Shown one piece after another: positions 24,409 through 34,462 of a stretch of 64,000 nt of DNA (positions are counted from its first letter, which is position 1; every line of letters starts with the position of its first letter). The translations under genes and the position numbers were made by a program. The stretch lies in assembly GCA_016795035.1 (NCBI GenBank), contig JAEUIT010000018.1, forward strand, positions 1-64,000, written 5' to 3'. Under the pieces are notes generated by a model that was given only the letters and a program-made list of their open reading frames with translations, did not search any database and was not told the DNA's origin. This DNA comes from Phycisphaerae bacterium (GTDB lineage Bacteria; Planctomycetota; Phycisphaerae; Phycisphaerales; SM1A02).

Positions 24409-25739
24409 GCGCGCTGCTCGTAGCGCGACACGATCAGCGTGTCGTTCTGGCCGCCGAACCCGAAGGAGTTCGACAGGCAGATGTCGACCTTCGCCTTGCG
24501 CGCCGCGTTCGGCACGTAGTCGAGGTCGAGATCGGGATCGGGCGTCTCGTAGTTGATCGTCGGCGGCAGCATGCCCTCCTCGATCGCGAGCACGCAGGTG
24601 ATGAGTTCGACCGCGCCGGCGGCGGCGATGAGGTGGCCGAGCATGCTCTTCACCGAGCTCATCGGAATGTCCTTCGCGCGAGGACCGAAGACGCGCTTCA
24701 CCGCGATCGATTCGATCGAGTCGTTCTCCTTCGTGCCGGTGCCGTGCGCCGAGATGTAGTCGACCGCGGCACGACCGTCGGCGCGCGACGCGTGCGGATC
24801 GATGCCCGCTTCACGCAACGCCATCTCCATCGCGGCCGCGGCGCCGCGACCTTCGGGCTGGATGTCGGTGATGCGGAAGGCGTCGGCGCTCGAGCCGAAG
24901 CCGCGAATCTCCGCGATCGGTCGGGCGCCGCGCGCGAGCGCGTGGTCGAGGGTCTCGAGCACCACCATGCCGGAGCCTTCGCCCATCACGAAGCCGTCCC
25001 GATTACGGTCGAACGGGCGCGACGCCTTCGTCGGATCGCCCTTACTCGTCGACAGCGCGGTCAGGCGGTTGAAGCCCGTCACGCCGAGCATGTGGATCAT
25101 CGTGTGCGTGCCGCCCGAGAGCATCACGTCGGCGTCGCCTCGCTTGAGGATCGAGCACGCCTCGCCGATCGCCTGCGTGCTCGCGGCGCACGCCGTCAGG
25201 CAGTTGTACGCCGGTCCGCGCAGCCCGAACTCGCGGGCCAGGTGCGCCACCGGCATGTTCGGCTCCTGCTCGACTTCCTTCGCGGCGGTCATGAGCGCGA
25301 GCGCGGCTTCGGCCCAGCGCTTTCCGTCGATTCTCTGCGTTGCAGCATCCCAACCGGCGAGATTGCTGGCCACGTAGTGCTCGGTGTCGAGCACGCCTTC
25401 GCCGGCGCCGAGATAGATCCCCGCGCGACGGCCGTTGAGCCCCTTCCAGTCCCCGAGGCCCGACTGCTGCCACGCTTGGCGCGCCGCGCCGAGCGCGAAG
25501 CACGTGTTCAGGCCCGCGGTCGCGTGGATCGACGGATCGTTCACGTAGCGTCGGAAGTCGAAGTCGCGCACCTGCGCGGCGAAGGTCGTCGGGAACGTGC
25601 GCGCGTCGAAGCGGTCGATCGGCGCCATGCCGCTCTCCCCTGCCATCAGCCGTCGCCACACGGTGGGAAGGTCGTGGCCGAGCGGAGTGATCCAGCCCAT
25701 GCCGGTGATGACGACGCGAGGAGAGCTGTGTGCGACCAT
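24405..25739 (-). CDS. beta-ketoacyl-ACP synthase (FabF-like)
   Basis: A 444-residue ketosynthase with an intact catalytic set: nucleophile C184 (TACAAST), H332 (HGTGT), K364 and H369 (GHLIAAAG), plus the C-terminal NSFGFGGQN motif. It elongates acyl chains by decarboxylative condensation with malonyl-ACP. It lies 47 bp downstream of a second ketosynthase-like gene that lacks the catalytic residues. The pairing resembles KS-alpha/KS-beta of type II systems rather than housekeeping fabF, which is usually beside acpP and fabG; neither is here. The likely product is a special fatty acid or polyketide, which cannot be specified. Confidence 0.9.
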   Translation of the reverse strand: MVAHSSPRVVITGMGWITPLGHDLPTVWRRLMAGESGMAPIDRFDARTFPTTFAAQVRDFDFRRYVNDPSIHATAGLNTCFALGAARQAWQQSGLGDWKGLNGRRAGIYLGAGEGVLDTEHYVASNLAGWDAATQRIDGKRWAEAALALMTAAKEVEQEPNMPVAHLAREFGLRGPAYNCLTACAASTQAIGEACSILKRGDADVMLSGGTHTMIHMLGVTGFNRLTALSTSKGDPTKASRPFDRNRDGFVMGEGSGMVVLETLDHALARGARPIAEIRGFGSSADAFRITDIQPEGRGAAAAMEMALREAGIDPHASRADGRAAVDYISAHGTGTKENDSIESIAVKRVFGPRAKDIPMSSVKSMLGHLIAAAGAVELITCVLAIEEGMLPPTINYETPDPDLDLDYVPNAARKAKVDICLSNSFGFGGQNDTLIVSRYEQRA

Positions 25740-25786
25740 CGAGGAATCCGTTGGGAAGAGGCCGAGGGGTTGGCGAGCGGCGCGAA

Positions 25787-27115
25787 TCAGCCGGCCTTGC
25801 CGAGGACGATCGCGGCGTTCTGTCCGCCGAGGCCGCTATTGACGACGAGCACGCGGCGGATGTCGGCCGTGCGCGACGGAGCCGCGTTCGCGTCGAGCGC
25901 GTTGCAGCCGGTCGTGTTGATGCGCGCGGGCAGCGTGCCGGTGCGAAGCGTCTGGGCTGCAACGATGAATGCGAGCGCGCCCGTGCCCGCGCCGCAGTTT
26001 CCGACGTACGGGATGACCTGCACGATCGGGATCGACTTCGCACGAGCCCCGAAAACGTCGGTGATCGCCGCGATCTCCGCGGCGTCGGCGCTCGGGATGC
26101 CCGAGCCGAACGGGACGATCGCGTCGATGTCCGCGGGCGCCACGCGTGCATGCTCGAGCGCGGCGCGAATGGCGTCGGCGATCTCGGCGCCGGTGTCGAG
26201 CTGCGCGCCCACCGTGTCGGCGCAGTAGCTCTGCGACGCGCACACGCCGAGCACTTCGGCGATCGGCTTCACGCCGCGCGACGCCACCGAGTCTTCGGCC
26301 TCGAGCACGACGATGCCGCCGCCCTCCCCGAGGATCGTGCCCGCGGCGTTCGGCGCGAACGGTCGCACGAGCGACGCCGGGGCATCGCTGCCGCCGGTCG
26401 GCACCAGCCGGTTCGCGAACGACTGGCGGAGGACACCCATCGGATTGAGGCGCGAGTCGGCGCCGCCGCTCAGGCAGGCGTCGGCATCTCCGCGTTGCAG
26501 CACGCGCATCGACTCGACGACGGAGAGCCCGGCGCTCGCTTCGGCGCAGGTGATCGTGTTCGACGGACCCTCGCAGCCGTGGATGATCGTGACGTGGCAC
26601 GACAGCATGTTCGGCAGGTACTTCAGGAGCCAGAGCGGCGTGAGATTCGTCATCCCCGTCTCGCCCCAGTGCCCGATGTCGAACGCACCGTTCGCGCCGC
26701 GCGACGTGGCGAGCGCCGAGGTCAGCTCGTCGACGTCTGCAGCGATCAGGCCGGCGCCGATCTGGCATCCGACGCGGTGCGACGCGATCGTCGGCGTTGC
26801 CCCTTCGGTCGCGCGGGTCACGAGGCCCGAGTCGCGAACGGCTTCCGCCGCGGCGCCGACGGCGAACTCGATGTCGCGGGCCATCACCTTCGTGGCTTTG
26901 CGGTAACTCTTCGGCACGGCGCTGCGGACGTCGAAGAGTTCGCTCGGCACTTCCGCGCCGGCGGAGCAGGGAAGCCCGCTCGCATCCCAGCGGCGAATCG
27001 GGGCGATCGCCGAGCGCCCCTCGCACATCGCCTTCCAGAGCGGATCGAGGCCGACGCCGAAAGCCGAGAGCGGGCCGAGTCCGGTGACAAAGATGCGACG
27101 TCGCGCCGTGGCCAT
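25787..27115 (-). CDS. ketosynthase-like chain-length-factor-type protein
   Basis: A 442-residue thiolase-fold ketosynthase homologue. By alignment of the GPSNTIT segment with FabF, the nucleophile position is Glu192 (CAEAS); a Cys sits two residues earlier. The HGTGT His is replaced (PFGSGIPSAD), and the GHxxAAAG motif reads GNCGAGTG. All three catalytic positions are therefore altered, as in chain-length factors (KS-beta), which carry Gln at the Cys position. It would pair with the active ketosynthase just downstream. The start at 27115 gives a standard KS N-terminus (RRIFVTGLGPLSAFG). A TACCAT box lies nine bases upstream of the ATG. Confidence 0.8.
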   Translation of the reverse strand: MATARRRIFVTGLGPLSAFGVGLDPLWKAMCEGRSAIAPIRRWDASGLPCSAGAEVPSELFDVRSAVPKSYRKATKVMARDIEFAVGAAAEAVRDSGLVTRATEGATPTIASHRVGCQIGAGLIAADVDELTSALATSRGANGAFDIGHWGETGMTNLTPLWLLKYLPNMLSCHVTIIHGCEGPSNTITCAEASAGLSVVESMRVLQRGDADACLSGGADSRLNPMGVLRQSFANRLVPTGGSDAPASLVRPFAPNAAGTILGEGGGIVVLEAEDSVASRGVKPIAEVLGVCASQSYCADTVGAQLDTGAEIADAIRAALEHARVAPADIDAIVPFGSGIPSADAAEIAAITDVFGARAKSIPIVQVIPYVGNCGAGTGALAFIVAAQTLRTGTLPARINTTGCNALDANAAPSRTADIRRVLVVNSGLGGQNAAIVLGKAG

Positions 27116-27240
27116 GGGGCGGAGATGGTAGCAACGACCGTCGCGCAATCTGTGCCGGTCTTTGGGGAAGTTGCCCATGCGTTCCCGCACCCATTCGCCC
27201 GTTCCCGGGTGAAGCGCGGCCTTTGCGCCGCCGATCTGTG

Positions 27241-29463
<2,223 letters not shown>

Positions 29464-29470
29464 CACCCCG

Positions 29471-30895
29471 TCAGTCGCGCGAGCTCATGCGCCGCGCGAT
29501 GAGCATCGCCATCTCAAGCGCCTGCTCGTAGTTCAGGCGAGGATCGACCTGCGAGCGGTACGAGCGCGAGAGGTCGACTTCGCTCAGGCCGCGCGCGCCG
29601 CCCACGCACTCGGTGACGTTCTCGCCCGTCAGCTCGAGGTGCACGCCGCCGAGCACCGTGCCGGCCTGGCGATGGATCTCGAACGCCTGCTCCAACTCCG
29701 CGAGGATGTGGGCGAACTTCCGCGTCTTCACCGTCTTGCCGGCCCAGGGGCCTTCGGAGGGAACGACCGACTCCGTGTTGCCGTGCATCGGATCGCACGA
29801 CCAGACGACCGTGTGCCCCGAGCGCTTCACCGCCTCGATCTGCGCCGGCAACGCCTTCGCGATGCGGTGCGCGCCGTGGCGATGGATGAGCGTGATGCGC
29901 CCGACCTCGCGCTTCGGATCGAGCGTCTCGAGGAGCCAGACGAGATGCTCCGGCGCCGTGTCCGGGCCGACCTTCACGCCGATCGGGTTCACGATGCCGC
30001 GGAAGTACTCGACGTGCGCCGAATCGCGCGTGGCGGTGCGCACGCCGATCCACGGGAAGTGCGTCGACAGGTCGTACCAGCCTTCGCGGCGCGGGACCTG
30101 CCGCGTCTGCGCCTGCTCGTACAGGAGGATGAGACCCTCGTGGCTCGTGTAGAAGTCGTCGCGATTGATCTGCGCGATCTCCTGGCCCGCGAGCGCCTCG
30201 AGAAAGCGGATGCTCGAGCCGATCGAGTCGACGATTCGGCGGTAGTCCTGCGCGAGCGGCGAGTGCCTAACGAAATCGAGATCCCAGTACTCGGGGTGAT
30301 GCAGGTCCGCGAAGCCGCCGTCGACGAGCGCGCGGATGAAGTTCAGCGTGAGCGCGGAGCGCTCGTAGCCGCGGAGGAGGTTCGTGGGATCGGGCGTGCG
30401 TTCCGCGGGCGTGAAGCCGATGCGGTTCACGATGTCGCCGCGATAGGCCGGCAACGTGGAGCCGTCGCGCGTCTCGATCGGGCTCGTGCGCGGCTTCGCG
30501 TACTGCCCCGCGAAACGGCCCACGCGAATGATGCGGCGGCGCGTGCCGTGCACCAGCACGAGGCTCATCTGGAGAAGGATCTTGAGCACGCTCGCGATGT
30601 GCGCGGAGTCGCACTCGTCGAAGCTCTCGGCGCAGTCGCCGCCCTGCAGCAGGAAGCGCTCGCCGCGCGCCGCTTCGGCGAGTTGGCCGCGCAACGCCTC
30701 GATCTCGCCCGAGGTCACGAGCGGGGGCAGCTTGCTGATCTGGCGCAGGACCGATTCCGCAGCCGCGGCATCGGGATAGTCGGGCTGCTGCTCGGCGCGG
30801 AACGAGCGCCACGACGCCGGAGACCACGGCCGGGCGGACGCGTCGGCATCGGAGCCCATAGACGACGACGAGGACGGGTTCGGCTCGGCAGGCAT
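29471..30895 (-). CDS. 3-deoxy-7-phosphoheptulonate synthase, class II
   Basis: A 474-residue class II (plant/mycobacterial type) DAHP synthase, the first enzyme of the shikimate pathway, joining phosphoenolpyruvate and erythrose 4-phosphate. Class II motifs are present: LLQGGDCAESF with the metal Cys, RVGRFAGQYAKPRTSP, KVGPDT, LIHRHGAHRI with the metal His, and VWSCDPMHGNT. The length is typical. ATG 30895 is first; an internal ATG at 30859 would shorten an acidic Ser-rich leader. It converges with the histidine kinase gene, only 7 bp between stops. A tRNA-Leu gene lies just upstream on the same strand. The symbol aroF/aroG is left blank because class II naming varies. Confidence 0.95.
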   Translation of the reverse strand: MPAEPNPSSSSSMGSDADASARPWSPASWRSFRAEQQPDYPDAAAAESVLRQISKLPPLVTSGEIEALRGQLAEAARGERFLLQGGDCAESFDECDSAHIASVLKILLQMSLVLVHGTRRRIIRVGRFAGQYAKPRTSPIETRDGSTLPAYRGDIVNRIGFTPAERTPDPTNLLRGYERSALTLNFIRALVDGGFADLHHPEYWDLDFVRHSPLAQDYRRIVDSIGSSIRFLEALAGQEIAQINRDDFYTSHEGLILLYEQAQTRQVPRREGWYDLSTHFPWIGVRTATRDSAHVEYFRGIVNPIGVKVGPDTAPEHLVWLLETLDPKREVGRITLIHRHGAHRIAKALPAQIEAVKRSGHTVVWSCDPMHGNTESVVPSEGPWAGKTVKTRKFAHILAELEQAFEIHRQAGTVLGGVHLELTGENVTECVGGARGLSEVDLSRSYRSQVDPRLNYEQALEMAMLIARRMSSRD

Positions 30896-30953
30896 GAAGG
30901 GGCGAGATCGTAGTGGCTGGCACCGGTGGCGCCGGGGGCGACGATCTTCAAAC

Positions 30954-31037
30954 TGCGGGCGACAGGAGTCGAACCTGCACGGGTTTTACCCCACGGGATC
31001 CTAAGTCCCGTGCGTCTGCCAATTTCGCCACGCCCGC
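30954..31037 (-). tRNA. tRNA-Leu (anticodon UAG)
   Basis: An 84-nt tRNA reading leftwards. The acceptor stem is GCGGGCG (31031-31037) with CGCCCGC (30955-30961) plus discriminator A. The D arm contains TGGCGAAATTGGCAGACGC, the anticodon loop is CTTAGGA (UAG), a long variable arm marks a class II tRNA, and the T arm reads GGTTCGACTCC. CCA is not encoded. It lies 58 bp upstream of the DAHP synthase gene on the same strand. Confidence 0.97.
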
Positions 31038-31098
31038 GGAGAGGGGCCGATCGTAGCACCGGCTGCCGCCGGGCCGCCCGCTGCACGCAGCGGCAACG

Positions 31099-31104
31099 CA
31101 TAAT
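31099..31104 (+). promoter_or_regulatory. putative -10 box (CATAAT) of the DoxX gene
   Basis: CATAAT ends six bases before the ATG at 31111, again placing the transcription start at the start codon. It differs from TANNNT at the first base, and no -35 is evident. Confidence 0.35.
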
Positions 31105-31110
31105 CCGGCT

Positions 31111-31815
31111 ATGAGCTTCAGCCAATCGGCCGCGTCCGGACTCGTTCCGCTACTCGCCCGTGTCATCCTCGCCGCCGTCTTCGTCCCGGCGGGCTACAAC
31201 AAGGTGATGAACGTCGCCGAGTTCACCGGCGACGACGCGCGCCGACTTCGCGAGCTCGCGATCGTGGAGGATCACGCCGAGCCGAAGCCCGCCGCCTACG
31301 TGGTCGCTCCGGTCGCCGATCAGTCGAAGCCCGACGCCGCGAGCGCTCCGCCGAGCAAGCCCACGACCGACGAGGTCGGCGCCGGCGGCGCCGCGCCGAC
31401 CGCTCCGCAGGGAAACGTCGCTCCGGTGAAGGCGCGTGAACTCCATCGCGTGACGCTCCTCGTCGACAAGAACGGCTGGCGCTATCCGGTGGCCCAGGCG
31501 TGGCTCGCCGCGCTCACGGAGTTAGTCGGCGGCGTGCTGCTTCTCGTCGGCCTCGGCTCGCGGGTCTGGGCGCTCGGCCTTGCCATCGCGATGGCCGTCG
31601 CCTTCTATCTGACGTCGATGGGCGCCTACGCCGACACATCCGGCTTCTTCCGCGCGTTTCCGATCGACGCCTACAACCGCTTTGCCGCACAAGCCGCGCT
31701 CTTCGCGCTCGCGTTCGGCATCGTGTTGAGCGGCGCCGGCGCCGCGAGCCTCGATCGCATCGTGGCGGGCAGCAAGGGCGGCGCGAAGCCGAGCAAGAAG
31801 GCGGCCGACGGATGA
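31111..31815 (+). CDS. DoxX-family membrane protein
   Basis: A 234-residue protein with a DoxX-type four-helix membrane domain. The first helix (LLARVILAAVFVPAGYNKVM) is separated from the other three (from about residue 128, including LAALTELVGGVLLLVGLGSR) by an inserted extracytoplasmic segment of about 90 residues, Ala/Pro-rich in its middle. DoxX proteins are linked to quinone-dependent redox chemistry or membrane stress, but the biochemical role here is not predictable. The stop overlaps the start of the VWA gene (ATGA), beginning a five-gene unit with ExbB/ExbD proteins. Confidence 0.8.
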   Translation: MSFSQSAASGLVPLLARVILAAVFVPAGYNKVMNVAEFTGDDARRLRELAIVEDHAEPKPAAYVVAPVADQSKPDAASAPPSKPTTDEVGAGGAAPTAPQGNVAPVKARELHRVTLLVDKNGWRYPVAQAWLAALTELVGGVLLLVGLGSRVWALGLAIAMAVAFYLTSMGAYADTSGFFRAFPIDAYNRFAAQAALFALAFGIVLSGAGAASLDRIVAGSKGGAKPSKKAADG

Positions 31816-32792
31816 CGCTCGACGTTCCCACGCCGCGCTCGCGATCTCGTGGCCGCGCCATCGCCGTCGCGATCTCGCTCGCGTTGCACGTGGGGATCTT
31901 CGTGGCGCTCGGAACGCTCGCGGTCGACACGCTCGCGCTGCGCGGCAACGCGGAGCATGTCGTCGACTTCGTCGTTGCCGACCTGCCGCAGGAGGAGGCG
32001 CCGCCGACCCTACCGCGCGTGACCGCGACGGTCGCCGAGCCGGCGTCCGAGTCCGCGCTTCCGAACGCCGTGGCCGACCGCATCGCGGACCGTCTGTCCG
32101 CCCCGACGCCCACGACGAGCGACACGATCGCGGATCGCCTCCGCGACCGCCTCGTGAGCGGCGCGACTCCCACCGCGGCCGACGCGCCGACGAAGACCGC
32201 CGGTCCGGCTGCAACGGTGACATTCGTCGGCGTCGAGGCCGATCGTGCGGCGAGCGTCGTCTATGTGGTCGATGCCAGCGGTTCGCTCGTGGGAACGCTG
32301 CCGATCGTGCTCGACGAGCTCGAACGCTCCATCGAGCGCCTCTCGCCGGCACAGCGCTTCGGCGTCGTCTTCTTCCAACGCAACGCCGCCCTCTCGCCCC
32401 CGGGCAGCGACGCGCTCCGGTCCGCGGATCCGCGGGCGGTCCGCGAGACGATGGCGTGGGCGCGCGAGAAGGTGCGCCCGTCGGGACGCAGCAACCCGCT
32501 CGCCGCCATCGAGCGCGCGCTCGCCTGGAAGCCCGACGTGGTCTTCCTTCTCTCGACCAGCATCACCGGCAGCGGCGAGTTCGAGATCTCGCAGGCCGAG
32601 CTCCTCGACCGGCTCGAGGCGCTCAATCCGCCCGATGCGCAAGGCGTTCGCCGCACGCGCATCCACTGCATCCAGTTCCTCGATCCCGATCCGAACGACA
32701 CGCTCAAGGCGATCGCCAAACGGCACGCCGGCAGCGAGGGCTACCGCTATCTCTCCCGCGAGCAGCTCGGCCTGAAGCGCAGCAGGCCATGA
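31812..32792 (+). CDS. membrane-anchored von Willebrand factor A domain protein
   Basis: A 326-residue protein. A basic N-terminus and one membrane helix (about residues 18-40) resemble a TonB/TolA-like anchor, followed by a Pro/Thr/Ala linker with two repeats of IADRL. The C-terminal VWA domain (about 150-320) has an intact MIDAS start DASGS and a Thr/Ser-rich LLSTSITGSGEF strand. It lies upstream of an ExbB and two ExbD-like genes, so its anchor could be moved by that proton channel, much as TonB or TolA is. That mechanism is inferred from position and architecture only. Confidence 0.8.
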   Translation: MTLDVPTPRSRSRGRAIAVAISLALHVGIFVALGTLAVDTLALRGNAEHVVDFVVADLPQEEAPPTLPRVTATVAEPASESALPNAVADRIADRLSAPTPTTSDTIADRLRDRLVSGATPTAADAPTKTAGPAATVTFVGVEADRAASVVYVVDASGSLVGTLPIVLDELERSIERLSPAQRFGVVFFQRNAALSPPGSDALRSADPRAVRETMAWAREKVRPSGRSNPLAAIERALAWKPDVVFLLSTSITGSGEFEISQAELLDRLEALNPPDAQGVRRTRIHCIQFLDPDPNDTLKAIAKRHAGSEGYRYLSREQLGLKRSRP

Positions 32793-32817
32793 CCGGCAAC
32801 GACGACCGCCCGACTGT

Positions 32818-32823
32818 TACGCT
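32818..32823 (+). promoter_or_regulatory. putative -10 box (TACGCT) of the first ExbB gene
   Basis: TACGCT ends six bases before the GTG start at 32830, in the 37-bp gap after the VWA gene. This suggests the ExbB/ExbD genes have an internal leaderless promoter. Confidence 0.45.
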
Positions 32824-32829
32824 GGTGGC

Positions 32830-33600
32830 GTGAGCACTTTCGCGACGATTCTCGCGGCGACGCCCGCGGCCAACGGGGCGCTCCCCATCGGCAGCGGCAA
32901 TCAGCCGTTTTCACTCTTGGAGTACGTTCGCGCCGGCGGGCCGCTCGGGTACGTGCTGCTGTCGCTCTCCGTCATTGCGTTAGGCCTGGTCCTGCGCAAT
33001 CTCTATCTCTTCCGCATCGCCAAGCTGGCGCCGACCGCCGTTTCGATGCAGCTCAGCCGACTGCTGCGCGACGGCAACATCGAAGGCGCCCGCCGCTACT
33101 GCCAAGACCCGCAGGCACGCTCGTTCCTCACGGGAATGTTCCGCGCGGCCATCGATCGCTGCCTGCGAACGGCACCGAGCGAACGCAACGTGCGCGCGAT
33201 CGTCGAGGAGAGCGGCGCGAACGCGATCGGCCGCCTGCATCGACTCAACAATCCCATCGGCATCATCGCGGCCGTCGGTCCGATGCTCGGCCTCCTCGGC
33301 ACGGTCATCGGCATGATCGGCGCCTTCCACTCGATCGGCGCGCTCGAAGGCGCCGCCCGCTCCACGCAGCTCGCCCGCTTCATGTCGCTCGCGCTCGTGA
33401 ACACCGCGGAAGGCCTGATCGTCGCGATCCCCTGCACCGTGATCTTCTCGATGTTCCGCCAGCGCATCGACCGCCTCGCCGGCGAGATCGGCGAGATCGC
33501 GGACTCGATCGCCGCGGACCTCTCGGTCGCACTCGACGCCGATCTCGACCAGGCGGACGAGCGCGCGCCGCAGAAGCAGCTCGGGGCCACCGTCTCGTGA
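32830..33600 (+). CDS. MotA/TolQ/ExbB proton channel protein (set 1)
   Basis: A 256-residue ExbB/TolQ-type protein with three membrane helices: GPLGYVLLSLSVIALGLVL (about 38-58), IGIIAAVGPMLGLLGTVIGM (about 137-157) and TAEGLIVAIPCTVIFSMF (about 192-212). The conserved GPMLGLLGTVIGMIGAF signature is intact. It starts with GTG. Its stop overlaps the start of the next gene (GTGA). With two ExbD-like partners it should form an inner-membrane proton-driven motor. The partner that uses the energy is not TonB here; the upstream VWA protein is a candidate. Confidence 0.92.
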   Translation: MSTFATILAATPAANGALPIGSGNQPFSLLEYVRAGGPLGYVLLSLSVIALGLVLRNLYLFRIAKLAPTAVSMQLSRLLRDGNIEGARRYCQDPQARSFLTGMFRAAIDRCLRTAPSERNVRAIVEESGANAIGRLHRLNNPIGIIAAVGPMLGLLGTVIGMIGAFHSIGALEGAARSTQLARFMSLALVNTAEGLIVAIPCTVIFSMFRQRIDRLAGEIGEIADSIAADLSVALDADLDQADERAPQKQLGATVS

Positions 33601-34022
33601 GGCTCGGCCAGAACGACGCGCACGTCGAATCGTTCGATCTCACGCCGATGATCGACGTCGTGCTGCTTCTCATCATCTTCTTCATGCTGTCGTCGCGCTT
33701 CGCCGACGCCACACTCACGGCGACGGACCTCCCCGCCGAGAAGGGCGAGGTCGCGCCCGAGAACCTCTCCAAGGTCACGTTTGACCTCGACAAGGACGGC
33801 AATCTCTTCGTTGCAGCCAAGCCCGCCACGCTCGCGGACGTCGCCGCACTCGTGAAGCCGCTGCGCGACGCGACGACGAAGGAAGGGTCGCTCGTCGTCA
33901 TCCGCGCCGATCGCCGCTGCCTGGCGCGTCACCTCAACCAGCTTGCCGCGGAACTCTCGGCGAACGGGATTCGCGACTGGGCATTCACCACGCAGCCCGA
34001 GCCGTCGGGAGCGACGCGTTGA
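33597..34022 (+). CDS. ExbD/TolR-family protein (set 1, first)
   Basis: A 141-residue ExbD/TolR protein: a short cytoplasmic N-terminus, one membrane helix with the proton-relay Asp in the DLTPMIDVVLLLIIFFML signature, then a periplasmic domain (about 45-135). The GTG start overlaps the ExbB stop and the stop overlaps the next start, so the three are translationally coupled. Confidence 0.92.
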   Translation: MRLGQNDAHVESFDLTPMIDVVLLLIIFFMLSSRFADATLTATDLPAEKGEVAPENLSKVTFDLDKDGNLFVAAKPATLADVAALVKPLRDATTKEGSLVVIRADRRCLARHLNQLAAELSANGIRDWAFTTQPEPSGATR

Positions 34023-34456
34023 AGCTCGTCCGCTCGAGCCCGTCCCTTGAGCTTGCGGAGCTGCGCCTCCCGATCGTCGCGCTCCTCGACGTCATCCTCT
34101 TCATCCTGATGTACTTCATGTTCGCGGGGAACCTCGACGACGAGGAGAAGCTGCTCCGCGCCACGATCGGCGGCATGTCGACCGGGGCGCCGACGGCGGC
34201 TCCCGCGGCGCCGCCCACGATCGTCGAGATCGGCGTCGTCGACGGGCGCGAGGCGTTCCGCGTGCGCGACGTCGTCGCAAACGATCGGGAGTCGCTCGCG
34301 ACGGCGCTGCGCACGCTGCCGCGCGAGACTGCGATCATTCTCCGCGTTGCCGACGACGCGACCGTCGGCGCCATCGCGACGGCGACGCAGGTGTGCCGTG
34401 ACGAGGGCTTCGAGAAGGTCGTGCACGTCCCGCTGCGCCAACCGGCGCCGCGCTGA
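34019..34456 (+). CDS. ExbD/TolR-family protein (set 1, second)
   Basis: A 145-residue ExbD-like protein with one membrane helix containing the Asp in the IVALLDVILFILMYFMFAG segment and a periplasmic domain (about 60-140). The usual LTPMIDV is altered to LPIVALLDV, but the critical Asp is kept. The TTG start overlaps the upstream stop (TTGA). A heterodimer with the preceding ExbD is plausible. It converges with the minus-strand TPR gene, 6 bp between stops. Confidence 0.85.
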   Translation: MKLVRSSPSLELAELRLPIVALLDVILFILMYFMFAGNLDDEEKLLRATIGGMSTGAPTAAPAAPPTIVEIGVVDGREAFRVRDVVANDRESLATALRTLPRETAIILRVADDATVGAIATATQVCRDEGFEKVVHVPLRQPAPR

Positions 34457-34462
34457 CGGCCG

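Noticed and set aside
25787..27115. The catalytically altered ketosynthase as a pseudogene
   Set aside because: The frame is intact over full length with conserved fold motifs and a tidy operon position; the substitutions match a chain-length-factor role rather than decay.
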